The notes: a model not told the origin generated them from the letters alone. A stretch of 64,000 nucleotides of DNA from CBDBBY01 sp965205055 (GCA_965205055.1 OZ242030.1:1674001-1738000), one strand, 5' to 3'. Positions 1-9,810 are shown, counted from the first letter of the stretch. Numbers and translations: made by a program.

Positions 1-871
1 GCGACGGCCATCAGCTTCGCCTGCGGAACACGGACGAGGGCCATTCGGAACTGGCGAAGATCGCCGGCGACAGGGAGGCCTTGGTTTGCTTCGAGGCCAC
101 GGGCGGCCACGTATGGCGTCTTTGGGAGCGCCTGGAGGCAGCGGGGGTCGAAGCGCGGCAGCTCGCTCCGGCGCAAGTCAAGGCGTTCGGGAGAAGCCGG
201 GGCACTTCGGCCAAGACGGACCGGATCGACGCCGAACTGATCGCCCGGTTCATGGCGTTCCGCCCGGACGCCGGCTGCCGAACGGGAAGCTGCGCGATCC
301 CGGGGCGCCGGCGACCAAGCGCAGGCAGCTTGTCGAGATGCGCAAGCGCCATGCGCTGCATTGCAAGGCCGACGAGAAGAACGGAACCGCCTGCGAATTC
401 GAAGACATCGACGCCGATCTCCGGGAGGTGCTGGACCGGCGCATCAAGGATTTGGAGCAGCGGATCAAGACCTGCCTCGACTCCGACGGAGCCTTGGCGG
501 AAACCGTCGCCGTCCTGCGGTCCGTTCCCGGGATCGGGCTTGTGGCCTGCGCGATGCCGGTCGCGGAGATGCCTGAGCTCGGCCGGATCTCCGGAGAGCA
601 GGCCGCCTCGCTCGCGGGGCTGGCGCAGGTCGCGCGGGACAGCGGGCAGACGCGCGGGAAGCGGATGATCGGCGGCGGCCGCCGGGCGCTCCGGCAGGTT
701 TTGTACCAAGCCGCGCTTGTCGCCTCGATCCGCAACACGGACTTGAAGCTGTTCGCCGATCGGCTGCGGAAGGAGGGGAAGCCGCACAAGGTGGTCGTCA
801 CCGCCGTCGCCCGCAAGCTCGTCGTGATCGCCAACGCCTTGTGCAAATCACGCGAATCATGGGCGGCGTAA
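1..871 (+). pseudogene. IS110-family transposase, frameshifted and cut by the window edge
   Basis: Two reading frames together give an IS110 (DEDD-type) transposase. The first, running from the window start to about 275, has the N-terminal RuvC-like part with CFEATGGHVW and AKTDRIDAELIA. The second, from about 275 to the stop at 871, carries the Transposase_20 region with LRSVPGIGLV and GQTRGKRMIGGGRRALRQ, including the serine-dependent domain typical of IS110 enzymes. A frameshift near 270-300 separates the halves, so no full protein can be made. The true start lies upstream of the window. IS110 elements have no prominent terminal repeats, so the ends cannot be fixed from the sequence alone. 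Confidence 0.85.
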
Positions 872-1237
872 ACCGGATGACGTCCGTTCGGCGCAAGAGC
901 GGCGAGGCCAAACCGGGTCGCCGCAGATGCCGCGGCCGGATGGGGCTGTGGGAATGTGGTCAATCCAGGCCCCGAACCCGAAACCCGGAAACAGCGCCCG
1001 AAGGGATTGTCCACAGGCTTTCCACGCTCGCCGCGCCGCCGCGAACGAAAAACAGCCGAACGACCCGAAAAGACAAAAATCCGGAACGATGTCCGGGTTC
1101 ATCATCGGAAGCGGACGAATCGGACCCGGCGCAGCCTTGAAGATGCAAAACCCGCACGAACCCTCAACGACCCGATCCCGCCGCGATTCCACCCGAATTT
1201 TGACGACCTCGAGATACAGTTGCTGGAGAAGATTGTC
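872..1237. other. Intergenic, no recognisable gene
   Basis: This stretch lies between the IS110 remnant and the istA remnant. It should contain the left end of the IS21-like element, but I could not find a TGT start with subterminal repeats like those at 2330-2382. Nothing else is recognisable. Confidence 0.5.
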
Positions 1238-2240
1238 ATGTTGCAAGAACTGAAACGGGAAGGCCTTTCGATCAGCGCGATCGCGCGGCGGACGGGCTTG
1301 GACCGCAAGACGGTCCGCAAGCTGCTGGATCGGGGCCTCGCGGCTCCGGCCCATTCGCCGCGGAAGCCGCGGCCCCGGCTTCTGGAGCCGTACGAGGGCT
1401 ATCTCGCGGACAAGAGCGGGAACTGCCCGGACGCCGGCTGTTCCGGGAGATCCGGGAGCGCGGCTACGAAGGCGGTTATACGGCGGTGACGGATTATCTC
1501 CGCGCGACCCGCCCGGACGCGGCGCCCAGGTTCGAGCGCCGCTTCGAGACCAAGCCCGGCGAGCAGGCCAAGGCCGACTTCGCCGAATTCAAAACCGAAT
1601 TCGCAGACGAGCCCGGCGTCTTCAGGAAAGTCCATCTGTTCCCGTTCGTCCCCGGATGCAGCCGATGGCTGTGGGGGCGGTTCTGCGCCGACCAGAAGCT
1701 CGAGACCGTCCCGGGATGCCACGTCTTCGCATTCGACGTCTGCGGAGGGGCGACGAAAGAGGCGCCTGCGACCGGATGAAGACCGCCGTCCTGAGAGAGG
1801 ACGCCGACCGGTCCGTGATCTACAACCCGTCCCTGATCGCCTTGCTCGACCACTACGGATCGGCGCCGAAAGCCTGCAAAGCCTGCCGGGCGAAGACCAA
1901 GGGCAAGGTCGAGCGACCGTTCCGCTGCATCCGCCAGGACTTCTTCCTCGACCGGACCTTCCGCTGCCTCGACGATCCCGACGCGCAATTCGACGATTGG
2001 CGCGGCAAGGTCGCCAATCCGCGCGTCCACGCCACCACCGGCCGGATCGTCGACCAGGCATTCGCCGAAGAGCAGTGCTCCTTGGTCCCGCTGCCCGCGC
2101 ATCCCCTGCGACGCCGTCCTGACCGTCGAGCGCCGCGCCGGGCCGCGACGGAATGGTCTCCGCCGGCGGAAACCTCTACTCGGTGCCGGACGCCGCCTCG
2201 AGCAGCAGGGAGCAGCCCGATGACCGAACTCATCGACCGC
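1238..2240 (+). pseudogene. istA: IS21-family transposase IstA, multiple frameshifts
   Basis: The ATG at 1238 opens an HTH region (SISAIARRTGLDRKTVRKLL), typical of the IstA N terminus. The protein then continues in other frames: FREIRERGYEGGYTAVTDYL from 1441, GEQAKADFAEFKTEF near 1560, MKTAVL and AKTKGKVERPFRCIRQDFF from about 1776 (DDE integrase core with the KGKVERPF signature), and GNLYSVPDA near 2165. At least three frame changes are needed, so the gene is dead. istB, which normally follows istA, is missing; the element's right end comes directly after. It therefore cannot move without help from an intact relative. Confidence 0.85.
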
Positions 2241-2329
2241 ATCAGCGCCGCCCCCGCCGAAAAAACGAGGCCGGCCCAAAAAGGAGACCCGAACCGACGA
2301 CTGAGCTGGCTCATCACCAAAAACACCGA

Positions 2330-2382
2330 AAGTGGGGAATTCTGCTTCGGCACTTTTGGGGAATTTTACTTCGGCATTGACA
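2330..2382 (+). repeat. Right end of the IS21-like element with two subterminal repeats
   Basis: Read on the minus strand, the end begins TGTCAATGCCGAAG and contains two near-identical subterminal units, GCCGAAGTAAAATTCCCC and GCCGAAGCAGAATTCCCC. A TGT terminus with repeated inner motifs is the classic IS21-family end. The very next base starts coding for the ISAs1 transposase fragment, so this is an insertion junction. Confidence 0.7.
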
Positions 2383-3147
2383 CATCTCTTGAGCGCCTTC
2401 GCCCCGGGGGCCGGGATCGTGCTCGGCCAGGTCGCGGTCGACCGGAAGTCCAACGAGGTTCGGGCTCTGCCGGCACTGCTCGAGATGCTGAGCCTGGAGG
2501 GCGCGCTCGTCACCGCGGACGCGCTGCACACGCAGCGCGCCGCGTCGGAGATGATCGTCGGCAAGGGCGGGGACTGCGTCCTGACGCTGAAGGCCAACCA
2601 GAGAGAACTCCACAAGGACGCGAAGGAGTGGCTGGAGGATCCCGAGGCGCGGAAGGACATGCTGTCTTGCCGGCATGTCGACTGCGGACACGGGCGCATC
2701 GAGACGCGCACCGCGACGGTCTCCCGCGACATCGGCTGGCTGCAGGACCTCCACCGGTGGCCGGGCCTCGAGGCCGTCGGCAAGGTCGAAGCCGCCCGCG
2801 AGACCGAGGGACGGACCAAGACCGAGACCCGCTATTACATCATGAGCCGAAAGATGTCTCCAGAGGAGCTTCTGAAAGCCGTCCGGACCCACTGGGCGAT
2901 CGAGAACAGCCTGCACTGGGTGCTGGACGTCCAGATGGGAGAGGACGATCTGCGGAACCGGATGGGCCACGGCCCGGAGAACCTCGCGGCCGTCCGGAAA
3001 ATCGCCCTGAACATCATCCGTCTCATGGACGACAAGCTCTCGATCCGGCGGCGGTTCCGATGGGCGGCGCAAATGCCGGAATATCGACTCAAGCTCATCA
3101 GACGCGCGGCAGTGCTCGCGCCAGAGTTTTGAAGTGCGATTGCCCTG
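2383..3147 (+). pseudogene. ISAs1-family transposase, 5' part missing
   Basis: From 2383 the frame reads HLLSAFAPGAGIVLGQ, then KSNEVRALPALLE, VTADALHTQ, LTLKANQ and, near the C terminus, THWAIENSLHWVLDV, stopping at 3132. These are DDE-domain signatures of ISAs1 (DUF4338/IS4-like) transposases. About the first third of a normal enzyme is absent, replaced by the IS21-like element. The sequence TGCGATTGCCCTG at 3135-3147 looks like the ISAs1 right terminus. The 5' piece of this transposase was not found on the far side of the IS21 remnant, so a deletion accompanied or followed the insertion. Confidence 0.85.
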
Positions 3148-3220
3148 AGGAATTAGGCAGCCAAACGATTGATTCCGATGCAACAATTGGTGCTCGTCTT
3201 GGGGATCATCGCGACGGCGC

Positions 3221-3784
3221 TCAAGCGCGCTCAACGTATTCGGATGTCTCCGTATTGACTATGATTGTGTCTCCGGGTGCGATGAAAGGCGGAACCGAGG
3301 TCCGAACTCCGTTGTCCAGTTCGGCCGGCTTGTAGCTGTTGGCAGCGGTCTGGCCCGTGACGACAGGTTCAGTGTACGAAACTTTGCACTCAACCTTCTG
3401 AGGCAGCTCAATCCGGATCGCTTCGTCTCCGAAGAACTCTATTGTGACGGCCATTCCATCCTGCAGGAACGGTCCTCGATCACCCAGCATATCGGCGGAT
3501 AGCTCCGACTGCTCGAACGTTTCGTTGTCCATGAAGTGAAGGGTATCTGCGTCCCTGTAAAGGAACTGCTGCGGCCTTTGGTCAAGCCGAACGCGCTCCA
3601 CCTTGTCAGCGGAGCGGAACCGCTCGTTCAACTTGCTGCCGTTCCGCAAATTTCTCAATTCGGCCTGTGCAAACGCACCGCCCTTTCCGGGCTTTACATG
3701 ATCGACCTTCACGACGGTCCATATCGCGTTCTTGTGCTCCAAAACATGACCGGGGCGGATTTCGTTTCCGTTGATTTTTGGCAT
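3221..3784 (-). CDS. efp: Elongation factor P
   Basis: This cytoplasmic factor binds between the ribosomal P and E sites and relieves stalling at polyproline. The 187-residue length is normal. The N-terminal KOW-like domain carries the loop PGKGGAF with the lysine that is modified in many bacteria (about residue 34). Two OB-like domains follow, with the conserved stretches LQDGMAVTIEF and YKPAELDNGVRTSVPPFI. The ATG start at 3784 gives the standard N terminus. The modification genes epmA and epmB are not in this window. It is divergent from the DUF6280-like gene. Identity is secure. Confidence 0.97.
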   Translation of the reverse strand: MPKINGNEIRPGHVLEHKNAIWTVVKVDHVKPGKGGAFAQAELRNLRNGSKLNERFRSADKVERVRLDQRPQQFLYRDADTLHFMDNETFEQSELSADMLGDRGPFLQDGMAVTIEFFGDEAIRIELPQKVECKVSYTEPVVTGQTAANSYKPAELDNGVRTSVPPFIAPGDTIIVNTETSEYVERA

Positions 3785-3969
3785 GGTTCACCTGCGAAAA
3801 TGGTTGAAAATCGCCGCCCGTTCGTATACATGTGTGTTCATCGGCATTCAATTCGCATCACTGTCGAACCGAACGAGTTCGGTTGGCGAAAGAAATTGTG
3901 CAAAACGGGCCGATATGAGCAATGCGGCGCGACCCGCCGCCAAGGGGAAGGACAAAAAAGGACGTCTTT

Positions 3970-4281
3970 ATGGCTGCTTACGATGATACGGTATTCAACC
4001 ATGAACAGGGTTCCAGAGCAAGAAAACTATTCGCTGCCGTCGTTCTGGCGGCTTTGGACGATGCGATTGCCGACGACAAGAAATTTGGAAACGGACCTGA
4101 AGTTATCGCTAGATGGGCGCGTTCGCGCGACGGCCGAGAGGTGCTGATGTGCGCAGGCATTGATCCGAACGAGCGCGTTGTCAGCGGCTTGATGAGATTC
4201 GTCAGCCGCGGAATTCGCACTTCCGTCGCGCTTTCGCGGGAAGAAAGCGAAAGGCGCAACCAACGCGCCCGCGCGGCCTGA
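3970..4281 (+). CDS. Small conserved alphaproteobacterial protein (DUF6280-like)
   Basis: A 103-residue soluble protein of unknown function. It is strongly charged, with the block RARKLFAAVVLAALDDAIAD followed by ARWARSRDGREVL and SVALSREESERR, which I recognise from a family common in Rhodobacterales and relatives (DUF6280, from memory). No signal peptide or membrane segment is visible. It is divergent from efp across about 185 bases and ends against the convergent DUF3108 gene, with a hairpin between them. Its place beside efp, DUF3108 and rpmB suggests a housekeeping rather than accessory gene. The ATG at 3970 begins just where conservation appears to start. Confidence 0.75.
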   Translation: MAAYDDTVFNHEQGSRARKLFAAVVLAALDDAIADDKKFGNGPEVIARWARSRDGREVLMCAGIDPNERVVSGLMRFVSRGIRTSVALSREESERRNQRARAA

Positions 4282-4306
4282 CACCTGCACTGAAAGACCA
4301 CACCGG

Positions 4307-4328
4307 CGCATCGCATTTCCGCGATGCG
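4307..4328 (+). terminator. Possible bidirectional terminator hairpin
   Basis: A perfect 8-bp stem, CGCATCGC paired with GCGATGCG around a 6-base loop, sits between two converging genes. It is followed by GCGCCCTTTC rather than a clean T run, so it is only a plausible terminator. Confidence 0.4.
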
Positions 4329-4471
4329 GCGCCCTTTCAGTACCAGCGCGTCGCGCCGAAACAAGTGCGGCAGCAACGAGAGGACTTGAGGGTTCGTATC
4401 GCGAACTGCCTCGACTTATCTTTCGCAATCGTTTTCCGGCAACCAGCGAGCTTTGCTGGACAAAGCCGGCG

Positions 4472-5239
4472 TCAATTCACCCTGCTTACTCTAAACCTTC
4501 CCAGGGACGTCGGGGCGGAAATCTCGACCATGCGATACCACCCTGCCCGCCCGTCGAGCGGCTCGTATTCAAGATTGAAAGGAAAGACCTTTTGCTCATT
4601 CATTTCCTCTTCGGTCCATCCTTCGATCCGTTCGTAAGACGACCGGCATTCAAATCCGTCGCCGAGCGGAACAGGCGTTCCAAGCGATAAGCGGCTACGT
4701 CTGACCCCGTCGAACATGATAAAACTGCCGCTGCATACCTCGCCGGACTGCACGTCCCTTGTCATCAAATACATGACTGTAAGCGGATCCAGCACGATTC
4801 CTTGGCGGAGCGGATCCAAAGGCGTTTCATTCCCGTTCGACTCACTTTTCATCGCCACTTCGTAAGGCTTGCCGTTTCTGAACTTGATCTCCGTAGAGGA
4901 AGACTCGCCGTTCTCTGTGAGCGACTCCTCAAAGGTTACCGGCACCAAGTCGCCCGCTCTTATCCATCCCATTGCGCTGGCCTTATACCTGAAGTCCGCA
5001 AGCCAGCTTGCCAGCCCGGTCTCCTTTGCAATGGCCGATGTGCCATACGATCTGCCGTCGCTTTGAGCAGCCAGATTGAAATTGCCGATTCTGATGCCTG
5101 CGACGAAGACTCCGAATTTGGCGTCGTCGACCCGAAGAGCACGATCAGAGTCTGCGGTGCTCGACGCCGATGCTTGGATTCCGATCACTGCGGCAAGTAA
5201 CAGGACGGGCAAGATGGCTGGAGAAATTTTCAATCGCAT
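4472..5239 (-). CDS. DUF3108 periplasmic protein
   Basis: A 255-residue protein with an N-terminal hydrophobic signal (LPVLLLAAVIGIQASASS) and then a beta-rich body with FGVFVAGIRIGNFNLAA and LDPLTVMYLM, typical of DUF3108 proteins thought to be exported. The molecular role is unknown. In Rhodobacterales a DUF3108 gene often lies close to rpmB, as here (rpmB at 8018). The long gap to rpmB is filled by a tandem duplication and a MeaB-type gene, so the usual neighbourhood has been stretched. The ATG at 5239 gives a well-formed signal peptide. Confidence 0.8.
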   Translation of the reverse strand: MRLKISPAILPVLLLAAVIGIQASASSTADSDRALRVDDAKFGVFVAGIRIGNFNLAAQSDGRSYGTSAIAKETGLASWLADFRYKASAMGWIRAGDLVPVTFEESLTENGESSSTEIKFRNGKPYEVAMKSESNGNETPLDPLRQGIVLDPLTVMYLMTRDVQSGEVCSGSFIMFDGVRRSRLSLGTPVPLGDGFECRSSYERIEGWTEEEMNEQKVFPFNLEYEPLDGRAGWYRMVEISAPTSLGRFRVSRVN

Positions 5240-5786
5240 GTAGATTTCCGATAGTGGCTGGCAGGGGTGAATTCAGGAGTCGCGTCTGCGTTTTCGCGTT
5301 CTACCCGCATTTGGGTTCACTGTGAATGAATTGCTATTGGCTGATTGGTTCAAGTTTCTGCAACCTGAAGCTGGTGATTCGTATCGCCGTTCCAGATTGA
5401 TGATGCTTCGCAATGTATCATCTTCAACCGGCGGTCTGGATTTGGGCACAGGCACCCTGCCGGGACTGAACATCATCAATTGCTATCCCGTGGCGGGCGA
5501 AAACACCCGGAGAAATTTCTCGGACAGTGCCGAATCAGAAATCCCCAGTCCGAATTTCTTGCCTCGGAAGGCTCGAATCGGGTGATCAAGCTTCTGTATT
5601 TCAGCAGTGAAACTTTGTTCCCGTCGCCGACCTCGGCGAAGGCCAACGACGGGGCAATGCATGGCGCGAAAGACAGGCCGCAAGCTGCTGGATCGGAGGC
5701 TCGTGGCCCAACTGGCGGTGCAGGTAACAACAATAAAAATAGTGCTCCAAAGACTGGAATTAACACAAAAAAAACAAACGTTTATC
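5240..5786. other. Intergenic, no recognisable gene
   Basis: Only short incidental reading frames occur here and none shows family features. The stretch leads into the tandem duplication starting at 5787. Confidence 0.5.
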
Positions 5787-6126
5787 AAAAATGTGTCGAA
5801 GTCAGATCAATTTGACTAAACTCTGCATGCAAAGAACCCGCCGCAAGTACGACGGGTCCTTCACCGTACGTTAAGGGGTCTTACTCCCAAAACTCATACA
5901 CGAATTTATTCCGATTATAGTGCATGTCAAGGAAATCGTACGATTTCGGGTGCATCCCATTTTCTTTGGATTGAGACGGGCTGGGTGCCGCCGGTTGAAA
6001 TCGAGCACCAATACTTTGTTCGCCGTCAAAAGCTGTATCGAAAACAGTCGTGGGGCAGTTCAAATTCCTCGATTGGAGGCGTTGTCACGCCGCCGTCTGA
6101 ACAATAGAACTGGAATGCACCCCACG
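5787..6126 (+). repeat. Diverged tandem repeat, unit 1
   Basis: The unit runs from AAAATGTGTCGAAGTCAG to TGCACCCCACG, about 340 bases, and is followed directly by unit 2. It contains an imperfect stem (ACCCGCCG with CGACGGGT) and the shared stretch CTTCACCGTACGTTAAGGGG. No gene is visible in it. Confidence 0.75.
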
Positions 6127-6468
6127 AAAATATGTCGAAGTCAGGGAAATTGGACCAAACTCTGCATGCAAAGAACCCGCCGCAAGACGACGGGTCCTTC
6201 ACCGTACGTTAAGGGGGGAGGCGCATTGCCTGTCTTACACCCAAAACTCACGCACCAATCTATTCCAATTGTAGGGCACGTCAAGGAAATTGTACGATTT
6301 GTGAAAAATTGCCCAACGAAGTCGCAAAGTTGCCGGTTTTTTGTGGACGCATAAACGCTATGCTCAGCGTCGGATGCTGCCTCGAAAACATGAGTTGGCC
6401 CGACCTCCTCGAACGGAGGGCTTGCCGCGTCGCAGTCGCCTGACCAAAAAACATTGGACGCACCCCAG
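6127..6468 (+). repeat. Diverged tandem repeat, unit 2
   Basis: A second copy of the preceding unit, from AAAATATGTCGAAGTCAG to GACGCACCCCA. The first about 165 bases are close to unit 1, including AACTCTGCATGCAAAGAACC and the same hairpin; the rest is much more diverged. No gene is visible. Another 400 bases without a recognisable gene follow before the GTPase at 6882. Confidence 0.75.
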
Positions 6469-6881
6469 AAAATCCGATTGCCTGCATCTTGGGGATCCGC
6501 CATCCCAAAGTCGAGGCGGCGTCTCAAAGGTAGTGAACTCAAACAGAGCCGATTTCGTGACCTGCGGCCTCGCCCGTTCGGACTGCGTGCTCGGGGCTTC
6601 GGCTTGGGGCTGCGAAAAACCGGTTCGACTGACTACGACGGCAGCCGACCATCAAGGGCCAAGAGAAATACCGGACGCCAACTTTGCTGAACTGGTCTGC
6701 GAAAGCGTCAAAATCAACGTTGGTCTTGACGCAAGCACTTGTATGCTCATCGCCACCGTTTGGAGCGAGGCGATTTGAACGATTTTCAATCGCAAGGAAA
6801 TTTCCGATATAGGCTTTGGCAAGATTTTCCGCGCAAGAGGCTTGGATATGCAATCCAAAATGTCCGGCAATTCCATCGTCA

Positions 6882-7904
6882 ATGGAATTCGTTGATTTGA
6901 TGGAATCGAACAAACTTGAAGCCCTTGCGGAAGGCGTCCGGCGCGGAGACCGCCGAGACTTGTCTCGGGCGATCACTATCGTCGAAAGTACTCGGCGGGA
7001 AGACCGCAAGGACACCGCTGCGCTATTCGGCAAGTTTCGCACCGGAAACCGCAGAGAGGCTTTGCGAGTCGGGATTTCGGGCGCGCCGGGCGTAGGCAAA
7101 TCCACTTTCATCAACAGACTCGGCACCGCCTTGGCGAACCGAGGCATCGACATCGCCGTGCTGGCCGTCGATCCGACCTCCGAAAAAACAAAAGGATCAA
7201 TTCTTGGCGACAAGACTCGGATGGCCGATCTCATTGGCCGAGAGAATGTCTATGTACGGCCCACCCCGACAGGATTGTCGCTCGGCGGCGTTCCCGCGAG
7301 CGCGAAAGACACGGTCTTTCTGTTTGAGCAAGCGGGTTTCGACGTCGTTATCGTCGAGACGACGGGCGTCGGACAATCCGAGATTTCCGTCGCGAATTTG
7401 ACGGACATTTTCATTCTGCTGATTGCGCCCGCAGGCGGCGACGAGCTTCAAGGCGTGAAACGCGGCATATTGGAATTCGCGGACATCGTGGTCGTCAACA
7501 AGCTCGACGGCGATTTGAAGGAGACGGCGTCACGGACAGCGACCGAATACGCGAGCTCGGTGAAATTGCAGGCCAAGAGAAAAGAATTGTCATCGGGTCA
7601 TCCGAAGACACTGGCGATTTCCGCGATGCTGGACAAAGGCGTGGATGAAGTCTGGCGCGAAATCAGCGATCTGGCCGATTGGCGCAAGGCGAACGGCTGC
7701 TGGACGGCGAAGCGGCACTCGCAAGAACGTCACTGGTTCCGGCGGGAAGTTCAATCCGCATTGGTCGCGATGCTGGAACGTAGTCCGACCATCGGTGCAA
7801 TGATCGGCGAAATGGAAGACCGCATCGCTAATGGAGCTATCGACCGGCACCGCGCTGTCGAAGAATTGTCGAAGTCCATTCGCGAGCGAGGACTTTTTGA
7901 ATAA
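6882..7904 (+). CDS. MeaB/ArgK-type G3E GTPase (methylmalonyl-CoA mutase chaperone)
   Basis: A 340-residue P-loop GTPase of the MeaB/ArgK family, which protects and reloads adenosylcobalamin-dependent methylmalonyl-CoA mutase. Seen in the sequence: Walker A GAPGVGKS at about residues 67-74, the switch segment AVDPTSEKTKGSILGDKTRM, the ETTGVGQSE motif, and the base-recognition motif NKLDGD. The C-terminal helices that form the dimer arm are present. The mutase genes themselves are not in the window. Starts at 6816, 6882 and 6900 are all possible. 6882 fits the usual distance to the first helix, but no strong ribosome binding site decides between them. Confidence 0.88.
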   Translation: MEFVDLMESNKLEALAEGVRRGDRRDLSRAITIVESTRREDRKDTAALFGKFRTGNRREALRVGISGAPGVGKSTFINRLGTALANRGIDIAVLAVDPTSEKTKGSILGDKTRMADLIGRENVYVRPTPTGLSLGGVPASAKDTVFLFEQAGFDVVIVETTGVGQSEISVANLTDIFILLIAPAGGDELQGVKRGILEFADIVVVNKLDGDLKETASRTATEYASSVKLQAKRKELSSGHPKTLAISAMLDKGVDEVWREISDLADWRKANGCWTAKRHSQERHWFRREVQSALVAMLERSPTIGAMIGEMEDRIANGAIDRHRAVEELSKSIRERGLFE

Positions 7905-8017
7905 CAACTGCTTGTCTGTATTGACATGGGAGGTTGCCGAATCTATCTGCCTGCCTTCGCGGCGCGGCAGTCATCAAGCCGCCTTGCGGATGCATGTAAG
8001 CAAGAGGATTTCCAGTC

Positions 8018-8305
8018 ATGTCCCGAGTTTGCGAGCTCACAGGGAAGCGCGTCATGGTCGGCAACAACGTCAGTCATGCTCACAACAAGACCAAGAAGCG
8101 GTTTCTGCCGAATTTGAACAAGGCCAGCCTGATGTCGGACGCGCTCGGCAAGACATTCAAGCTGAAAGTCTCGGCTGCGGCTCTGCGGTCCGTGGACCAT
8201 CGCGGCGGATTGGACGCGTTTCTGATGAAGGCGAAGGATGAAACGCTTTCGCCCAAAGCGCGCAAAATCAAGACGGACTTGGAAGCGGAACTGGCCAAGT
8301 CCTGA
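8018..8305 (+). CDS. rpmB: 50S ribosomal protein L28
   Basis: The 95-residue L28 protein of the large ribosomal subunit. The N terminus MSRVCELTGKRVMVGNNVSH is diagnostic, followed by HNKTKKRFLPNL and LRSVDHRGGLDAFL. The length matches alphaproteobacterial L28, which carries a C-terminal extension. A purine-rich ribosome binding site (AAGAGGA) precedes the ATG by a normal distance. The copper chaperone gene begins 10 bases downstream, so the two may be cotranscribed. Confidence 0.97.
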   Translation: MSRVCELTGKRVMVGNNVSHAHNKTKKRFLPNLNKASLMSDALGKTFKLKVSAAALRSVDHRGGLDAFLMKAKDETLSPKARKIKTDLEAELAKS

Positions 8306-8315
8306 ATTTCGACCG

Positions 8316-8771
8316 ATGCGACTGCGCCGGGTCGTCAGCGCTTTAATTTTCCTTTCATTGATCGCCGCCTCGGCGATCGGGCAAGAACTTGGAGCGGACA
8401 GCGAAATCCGAGTATCCGGCGCGTTTGCGCGCGTGAATTCGCCAGCAGCCAAAGCCGGCTCCGCATACATGACCATCGTGAATCTCGGCGATGCGACTGA
8501 TCGGCTGACCGGCGCATACAGCGAGACCGCGATGCGAATCGAATTTCACGACATCGAGGAGAACGACCACGGCGTCGTACGGATGGTTCGGATTGAGGGC
8601 GGCGTCGAGTTGCCGCCGGGCGAAACCGTGCAGTTCAGTCGGGGCGGACGCCACCTGATGCTGATGGGTTTGGATCGCAGTCTCAAGGACGGCGACGAAT
8701 TCAACATAACCTTGATGTTCGAAAACGCGGATCCGGTCGAATTGACGGTGCCGGTGGATCTCGCGCGCTAA
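8316..8771 (+). CDS. Periplasmic copper chaperone PCu(A)C
   Basis: A 151-residue exported protein with signal peptide LIFLSLIAASAIGQ and the PCu(A)C cupredoxin-like fold. The copper ligands of the H...M...H-x-M motif are visible: His in EFHDIEEN, Met in VVRMVRIEG, and RHLMLMG. Such proteins bind Cu(I) and help load the CuA or CuB centre of cytochrome c oxidase. It follows rpmB closely and converges on dhaK. The copper exporter copA is at 58972, far away and not in the same operon. Confidence 0.92.
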   Translation: MRLRRVVSALIFLSLIAASAIGQELGADSEIRVSGAFARVNSPAAKAGSAYMTIVNLGDATDRLTGAYSETAMRIEFHDIEENDHGVVRMVRIEGGVELPPGETVQFSRGGRHLMLMGLDRSLKDGDEFNITLMFENADPVELTVPVDLAR

Positions 8772-8820
8772 TTTGATCGGAGCGCAGTCGAAACCAACTT
8801 CCGCTTGAATATTCGCCCAA

Positions 8821-9810
8821 TCACCCCCAGTTAAACGTGCAAGTGTGCACCGGCGCATCCCAGAGCGATTTCAGTTCTTCGTCCAGCTTGGTCAGAGTCA
8901 CCGAGCAACCTTGCATTTCCAAGGACGTGCAATAATTCCCGACCAAAGATCTAGATATGCTCAGCCCGCGCGCCTCGCACGCCCGGTGCACGGCGTCGAA
9001 CACCAGATAAAGCTCAAGCAAGGGCGTTCCGCCCATCCCGTTGACCACGGTCAGAACTTCCGACCCGCTCTCCGGCTGGATATCGGAATGAATCGCTTCC
9101 ACAAGCTCCTCAATGAGTTCGTCGGCTGGCCGGATTTTCTCGCGGCGACGTCCCGGCTCCCCGTGAATGCCCACGCCGATTTCCAGTTCATCCGGACCAA
9201 GTTCAAACGTCGGGCTTCCTGCCGCTGGAACGATGCAGCTCGACAGCGCTATGCCCATCGATCCGGAGGCTGCGTTGATGCGCTCGCCGAGCTCTTTGCA
9301 CTGCTGCAGGTCTGAACCGCGCTCTGCGGCGGCCCCGACGATCTTCTCCACGACCACGGTCGCGGCCACGCCTCGCCGCCCCTGGCTGTGAAGGGAATCC
9401 TCGACAGCGACGTCATCATTGGTGACGACGGTCTCCTGTTCCCCTTCGAAGAACTCCGCGGCCATCTCGAAATTCATGACGTCGCCGGCGTAGTTCTTGA
9501 CGATCCAAAGAATGCCTCCGCCGTTTTCGACCGCTTCGGCCGCTGCCAAAATCTGGTCGGGAGTCGGCGAAGTGAATACCTCTCCCGGGCAAGCTGCGTC
9601 CAGCATTCCGAGTCCGACAAATCCCGCATGCAGCGGCTCGTGGCCGGACCCGCCGCCCGATACCAGCGCGACCTTGCCGGGCCGGCCTCGAGTTTTTCTC
9701 GTCACTAATCTTGGATCAAGCGAGACCTCCACAATGTCGGGATGGGCGAGTCCAAGACCGCGCAAGCTCTCGACCAGAACGTCATCGATTTGATTGATCA
9801 GTTTCTTCAT
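8821..9810 (-). CDS. dhaK: Dihydroxyacetone kinase, DhaK subunit
   Basis: The substrate-binding subunit of a dihydroxyacetone kinase. The 329 residues include LVSGGGSGHEPLHAGFVG near the N terminus, NYAGDVMNFEMA, and GIHGEPGR with the histidine that binds dihydroxyacetone covalently. DhaK alone cannot transfer phosphate; it needs DhaL (ADP- or ATP-bound) and in some systems DhaM. Neither lies next to it here. It is the last gene of the minus-strand ABC-importer operon, 53 bases after the first ATPase gene, which implies that the imported substrate is dihydroxyacetone or is converted to it. The ATG at 9810 gives the standard MKKLIN start. Confidence 0.93.
   Translation of the reverse strand: MKKLINQIDDVLVESLRGLGLAHPDIVEVSLDPRLVTRKTRGRPGKVALVSGGGSGHEPLHAGFVGLGMLDAACPGEVFTSPTPDQILAAAEAVENGGGILWIVKNYAGDVMNFEMAAEFFEGEQETVVTNDDVAVEDSLHSQGRRGVAATVVVEKIVGAAAERGSDLQQCKELGERINAASGSMGIALSSCIVPAAGSPTFELGPDELEIGVGIHGEPGRRREKIRPADELIEELVEAIHSDIQPESGSEVLTVVNGMGGTPLLELYLVFDAVHRACEARGLSISRSLVGNYCTSLEMQGCSVTLTKLDEELKSLWDAPVHTCTFNWG

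Noticed and set aside
1494..2819. Long minus-strand reading frame opposite the istA and ISAs1 remnants
   Set aside because: It is a GC-rich shadow of the plus-strand transposases; it has no family features and runs across the IS21/ISAs1 junction.
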